Shown here piece by piece: positions 5,812 through 9,068 of a DNA stretch of 9,068 nt (positions are counted from its first letter, which is position 1; each line of letters opens with the position of its first letter). Source of the DNA: an uncultured Clostridia bacterium. GTDB lineage: Bacteria; Bacillota; Clostridia; Christensenellales; UBA1242. The stretch covers positions 1 to 9,068 of the forward strand of contig CANDFN010000036.1 in the NCBI GenBank assembly GCA_947384015.1. Direction: 5' to 3'. A model generated the notes under the pieces. That model was not told where the DNA came from, ran no database searches, and saw nothing but the letters and a program-made list of their open reading frames with translations. A program made the translations under genes and the position numbers.

Positions 5812-6102
5812 TTATGCAGTAAATTCTGCTTCGTCATTTTTGTCTATAACTTGTTTTAATGCTTGGTATTTTAATCTGGTAGATTCTCCTCCATGTAAGT
5901 GTTTTATGCTAAAGTTTTCGTCCATTAGTTTTTTAACCTCTAAAAACAAATTGTAGTTAATATATTTTAATTTTACACTTAAATCGTGATGCACTGTGCT
6001 TTTGGGTATACCAAAAACATTGGCGGTTGCACGTATTGTTGTTTTGTTTTCTAATATGTAATTAGCTAGTTCTATAGGGCGAGTATCATAATCTATTTCC
6101 AT
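5812..6102 (-). CDS. spoIIID: Stage III sporulation transcriptional regulator SpoIIID
   Basis: This 96-residue protein matches SpoIIID (93 residues in B. subtilis) along its whole length. SpoIIID is the mother-cell DNA-binding protein that adjusts the sigma-E regulon and helps switch on sigK during endospore formation. The helix-turn-helix spans about residues 21-42, with GIPKSTVHHDLS as the recognition part (family FGVSKSTVHKDL). The second DNA contact region is the basic segment IKHLHGGESTRLKY (66-79), matching the family IRHLRGGEATKLKY. The ATG at 6100-6102 follows AAGGAG (6108-6113, minus strand) with a 5-base spacer. In Bacillus it neighbours an mreB-type gene; here it is alone, between a SipW-type peptidase and a lipoprotein gene. 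The sequence upstream offers a possible sigma-E-type promoter. Its presence is the main evidence that the organism belongs to a spore-forming lineage. Confidence 0.97.
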   Translation of the reverse strand: MEIDYDTRPIELANYILENKTTIRATANVFGIPKSTVHHDLSVKLKYINYNLFLEVKKLMDENFSIKHLHGGESTRLKYQALKQVIDKNDEAEFTA

Positions 6103-6138
6103 AATTGCTCCTTAATTTAAACTATTAAGGGTAAATAA

Positions 6139-6167
6139 AAATTATGACGATTTTTTAAAAACAATGT
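6139..6167 (-). promoter_or_regulatory. Possible sigma-E-type promoter of spoIIID
   Basis: On the minus strand CATAATTT (6139-6146) resembles the sigma-E -10 (CATAnnnT), and ACATTGT (6161-6167) partly matches the -35, with the expected 14-base spacing. Transcription would begin near 6132, about 30 bases before the ATG. The match at -35 is weak. The known sigma-E dependence of spoIIID in Bacillus is the reason for proposing it. Confidence 0.35.
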
Positions 6168-6175
6168 CGTAATTT
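6139..6175. repeat. Imperfect inverted repeat upstream of spoIIID
   Basis: The outer arms AAATTATGAC (6139-6148) and GTCGTAATTT (6166-6175) are complementary except at one position. The interior is an A/T tract, so the partial dyad symmetry extends to the centre. The spacing of the arms and the overlap with the candidate promoter suit an operator or a weak hairpin. Confidence 0.5.
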
Positions 6176-6235
6176 GTTTTTTTGTTAAAAAATAAAAAAA
6201 ATATTATAAAAAATAATAAAGAATTATAAAAAATT

Positions 6236-6273
6236 AATTAATAATTAACATCTTTTTACAAATTAATAATTAA
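6236..6273 (+). repeat. Pair of 13-bp A+T-only direct repeats
   Basis: AATTAATAATTAA occurs at 6236-6248 and 6261-6273, starting 25 bases apart. A related 12-mer, AATTAATAATAA, lies at 6362-6373 near the lipoprotein transcription start. In DNA this rich in A+T such repeats may be chance. Confidence 0.35.
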
Positions 6274-6326
6274 TAATTTTTCTTTATTTATAAACTGACA
6301 AAAACCAACTTTATTATTTAATTTAT

Positions 6327-6355
6327 TTGACTATATTCTTTAATTATTATATAAT
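6327..6355 (+). promoter_or_regulatory. Sigma-A promoter of the lipoprotein gene
   Basis: TTGACT (6327-6332) and perfect TATAAT (6350-6355) are spaced by 17 bases. Expected transcription start is near 6362, leaving a leader of about 45 bases that contains AGAGGG at 6398-6403 just before the ATG. A+T-rich DNA upstream could act as an UP element. Confidence 0.75.
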
Positions 6356-6406
6356 TAAATTAATTAATAATAATATTTTTATTATTGCAAAAAATAAAGA
6401 GGGTTT

Positions 6407-9068
6407 ATGAAAAAGATATTTAGAATTTTGCTATTAATATTAATCTTCTCCACGTGTGGGGTTTTATCTGCCTGCACAAGGGACAATTATAAAAGATTAG
6501 CGTTTGAAATTTCTTACTCATTAGATAATGAAAATTGGAGAGATGCTTCTAACGGTAATATTTCATTGTATTATGGTGATGGCGAAGGGGACATTACATT
6601 AGACAAAGAAGGTAATACATTAACTGGAACAATTTATTTAAAGGTTAATGTAAAAGGAGTTAAGGCTAAATATCTAGATAAAATTTTAGTTCAAAATACA
6701 GGCTCTGGTTCTAATACTGGGTCTGGCTTAATAGCTTCGGGAACAATGGTGGATGTAAATGCTGTTGTTCCGCTTTCAATTAATTTGGATGCTAAAAGTT
6801 TGGATGGCGACTACATAAACACCACAATTAAACTTACAGAAACAAGTTCTAATAAATCTTGCGATGTGGACTTTGATTTAAACCCTAGTTTGAAAGAATT
6901 AAGCATGAACACAAACTATCTTCCAACTGTTGGCTTAGGTGGAAGAACAACCCTCTCTACAAATTTTTTAACATTTACACCTTTTAACACAGCACAGAAG
7001 GATGTTGTTTATAGTGTAGATTCTGTTGGTCATTATGAAGAAACCGCTTCTGTTGCTGGTGGGCAAAATGATAGCACATCATTTAGGGGCATACCTTACA
7101 ACGGAACAGATATTACAATAAACGATGGGGTAATTTCTGTATCTAACAATTATAACTTAATGGAAAGCAACCACATTGTTCGTGTTAGAGCAACTTCAGT
7201 TGAGAATGCAGATATATCAACAACCTTTGACGTATACATAACACCTAACAATATGTTTGGTTTTGCGCCAGAAGTTAGATATGCTAACAATTATGACCTT
7301 GGCGTTACAAACCCAGTGTTATATGTAAACAGCACTGCTTATGGTAGCAATAACTTTAGAGTGTTATCTACCTTTGCCGGTTCTAACTTCTATTTTGGTA
7401 ACGGTGTATTTACAAGTGTTTATGGCAAAAAACTTGCTTATAAATTAAACATCTATGTAGACGGTTATAAATATAATTTAACAAGTGGTGAAGAATATCA
7501 TGGCATTGTTATTAGTGAAGGAGATAACGGAACTTATAAAGTTACTGCAACCGAAGCCGATTACGACTTATACCGTAGAGTAAATATTGAATTTAGATAT
7601 GAATTAGAGGGTGTAAGCTATACAACAAATTCTAATGTGGCAAGTTATTCTAGGTCTATTAATATAGACAAAGCCAAACTTGCAACAGGCATGGCTTTAA
7701 CTATGGACTATGGTGCACCAAACCCTGTTCAAGAAAATCTTGTAAACGGCAACAGTGTTGATGTTGAGGTTTACAGCACAAATAATAAAGTTTGGTTAAC
7801 TTTTAATGCTTTACCAAACGATTTAACAAATATTGATAATGCAGAATTTATTTTAAGTGATTATACCGGCTTAGATATAAGCAACTTAAATGGTAATATT
7901 GCTTATAATGGCAATGCTTTAATGGTTGCTTTTGCAGATAACGGAACCTCTAGCAAAAGTGCTAGAATTAGGGTTCAACTTGCTTGTAGTCCTCAAGAAT
8001 TTGAAGGTGAAACAAAAGAGGTTGAATATATAACCGTTACAATTAATTTAACATATGTTGTAACTGCAAACGAAGTGCTTGCTTATGTGGATGAAGATTG
8101 TAACATCTCTGTTACAGACGCAAGTGTAGATGGTGCTTTAAATATTACAGCAGATAAGCTTACAGCCGTAGACGAAGAATTTGGCACTGAAATAGAATTA
8201 AATAATTATTTGTATTTAAAAGTTTTACATTCTAATGTTAATTTAGACGCTTCAACAATAAAATTAACTTCTACAAATGCAGGCATAACTTTTGACGGGG
8301 CAAATAAAACCGAAATAACTTTAGATGATGATAGCATAATTGCAACACCAGATACTGGCGGAACCGTGTTTAAAATACCAGTGTTTGCAAATGAAAACGG
8401 CTTAAATGGCAACATTCAAGTGTCGGTAGCAAATGGAAATGTTGTTTTACCTAATACTTCTAACACAACAATAGCTGTTAGAAGCGTTAAACTTGCTGAT
8501 ACAGAAAGTTTAAAAGTTTCAATAGATAGCACAAATGCAACAAACGCGGCTATTGAACTTGGACAAGATAGGGTAAACAACGAGCATCAAAACTTTGCAG
8601 TTGTTAGGGGCACTACTCAAAACTTTAGAGTATTTGATAAAAACAATGAAGCAAGTGTAATAAAAAGCATCTTAGTTACTACAAATACAACAGATTACAC
8701 TTCTTTATACAGCGCATATGGATTTAGTGATAGAGCTTTATCTAACCTTGTCCCTAATGGAATAAGCGAAAACAATTATTTTGGGTTTTACACATTACAA
8801 AACGGCACTCAAGTGTTAGAGATTAGGGTGGATTACTACGCTTTGGTTGACGGAATTATAAAATTACAAACAAAAACTTTGGTGGCAGAATTTGCGGTGT
8901 ATACTCCTATTACTAGGGTTGATGTAGAAGCAACAAATTCAACAATTGCTTACATGAAAGACTTTTTGGAAGGCTCTAGCACACAAATAAGATATGAGGC
9001 TGCAAACGCAGGGTTAATTACTAATACAATATACTTTTCAAAAATTGGCGAAGGAGAAACCTTAGAGA
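6407..9068 (+). CDS. Large secreted lipoprotein with Ig-like (Big_2-like) domains, 3' end outside window
   Basis: The frame runs uninterrupted for 887 codons and leaves the window without a stop. The N-terminus is a classical lipoprotein signal: MKK, a hydrophobic core (about 4-20) and the lipobox LSAC with Cys23 as the lipidated residue, so the protein should be anchored on the outer face of the membrane. A Gly/Ser/Thr linker lies at about 96-112. Residues about 162-280 fit a bacterial Ig-like group-2 fold: LPTVGLGGRTTLSTN, then VVYSVD, then ITINDGVISVSNNY, then IVRVRATSVENADIS. A similar opening begins near 834 (RVDVEATNSTIAYM). The rest is Asn/Thr/Ser-rich beta-strand sequence without catalytic motifs that I recognise. 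It may be an adhesin or surface scaffold; the ligand is unknown. The ATG follows AGAGGG with a 3-base spacer, slightly short. The strand has its own promoter, divergent from spoIIID. Confidence 0.9.
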   Translation, partial: MKKIFRILLLILIFSTCGVLSACTRDNYKRLAFEISYSLDNENWRDASNGNISLYYGDGEGDITLDKEGNTLTGTIYLKVNVKGVKAKYLDKILVQNTGSGSNTGSGLIASGTMVDVNAVVPLSINLDAKSLDGDYINTTIKLTETSSNKSCDVDFDLNPSLKELSMNTNYLPTVGLGGRTTLSTNFLTFTPFNTAQKDVVYSVDSVGHYEETASVAGGQNDSTSFRGIPYNGTDITINDGVISVSNNYNLMESNHIVRVRATSVENADISTTFDVYITPNNMFGFAPEVRYANNYDLGVTNPVLYVNSTAYGSNNFRVLSTFAGSNFYFGNGVFTSVYGKKLAYKLNIYVDGYKYNLTSGEEYHGIVISEGDNGTYKVTATEADYDLYRRVNIEFRYELEGVSYTTNSNVASYSRSINIDKAKLATGMALTMDYGAPNPVQENLVNGNSVDVEVYSTNNKVWLTFNALPNDLTNIDNAEFILSDYTGLDISNLNGNIAYNGNALMVAFADNGTSSKSARIRVQLACSPQEFEGETKEVEYITVTINLTYVVTANEVLAYVDEDCNISVTDASVDGALNITADKLTAVDEEFGTEIELNNYLYLKVLHSNVNLDASTIKLTSTNAGITFDGANKTEITLDDDSIIATPDTGGTVFKIPVFANENGLNGNIQVSVANGNVVLPNTSNTTIAVRSVKLADTESLKVSIDSTNATNAAIELGQDRVNNEHQNFAVVRGTTQNFRVFDKNNEASVIKSILVTTNTTDYTSLYSAYGFSDRALSNLVPNGISENNYFGFYTLQNGTQVLEIRVDYYALVDGIIKLQTKTLVAEFAVYTPITRVDVEATNSTIAYMKDFLEGSSTQIRYEAANAGLITNTIYFSKIGEGETLE

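Larger units (their letters stand above)
6103..6406. other. Divergent intergenic region, A+T-rich
   Basis: These 304 bases separate spoIIID from the lipoprotein gene and contain roughly 12% G+C by hand count. They hold the spoIIID ribosome binding site, an imperfect inverted repeat overlapping its probable promoter, a pair of 13-bp A+T-only direct repeats, and the lipoprotein promoter and ribosome binding site. I see no gene or structured RNA. Confidence 0.75.

Noticed and set aside
8206..8415. Minus-strand open frame opposite the lipoprotein
   Set aside because: It is a shadow of the long uninterrupted plus-strand frame, without start signals.
1..9068. CRISPR array, tRNA, rRNA, insertion sequence, phage attachment site or defence operon
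   Set aside because: I found no spaced identical repeats, cloverleaf-like segments, transposase or integrase reading frames, or known defence proteins. The repeats present are short and A+T-rich.

Overview
The window is a low-G+C, Gram-positive-type (Bacillota/Firmicutes) chromosomal segment. The best evidence is a clear SpoIIID homologue, which occurs in endospore-forming lineages, together with a cysteinyl-tRNA synthetase of bacterial type, a Ser/His (SipW/ER-type) signal peptidase and a large lipoprotein with a Gram-positive-style lipobox. All eight stop codons that can be seen are TAA, and some intergenic spacers are extremely A+T-rich (about 5% and 12% G+C by hand count). I cannot place it below phylum or class.

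Layout, left to right. (1) 1-318 (+): the last 105 codons of an M1-type metallopeptidase, cut by the window edge. (2) 343-1428 (-): a family-2 glycosyltransferase with a C-terminal TPR region, convergent with the peptidase across a shared hairpin terminator. (3) 1540-2100 (+): a 186-residue protein of unknown function with all four cysteines in its C-terminal tail, a strong promoter and its own terminator. (4) 2208-2864 (+): a strongly diverged protein that keeps the scaffold of the bacterial macrodomain ADP-ribosyl hydrolases but has lost the ADP-ribose and zinc motifs. (5) 2904-3365 (+): an unknown, mostly helical protein. (6) 3481-4866 (-): cysS, complete, with a near-perfect promoter and no room for a T-box leader. 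(7) 5070-5657 (+): SipW-type signal peptidase I, divergent from cysS. (8) 5812-6102 (-): spoIIID, the mother-cell sporulation regulator, convergent with the peptidase gene. (9) 6407 to the window end (+): at least 887 codons of a secreted lipoprotein with Ig-like (Big_2-like) segments, continuing past the edge.

The genes look like a chain of mostly single-gene transcription units rather than one pathway. Three convergent pairs are separated by A-U-rich hairpins. Two start styles are visible. cysS, spoIIID, the 1540 gene and the lipoprotein have Shine-Dalgarno sites. The 2208, 2904 and 5070 genes have none and instead carry a TATAAT-like -10 hexamer about seven bases before the ATG, the spacing expected for leaderless mRNA. 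Export and envelope functions (signal peptidase, lipoprotein, glycosyltransferase) and sporulation (SpoIIID) are represented, but the sequence shows no direct link between them.

The most interesting item is the pseudo-macrodomain at 2208-2864: recognisable by flanking motifs, but apparently without the catalytic and ligand-binding residues. I see no CRISPR array, tRNA, rRNA, insertion sequence or complete novel multi-gene system.
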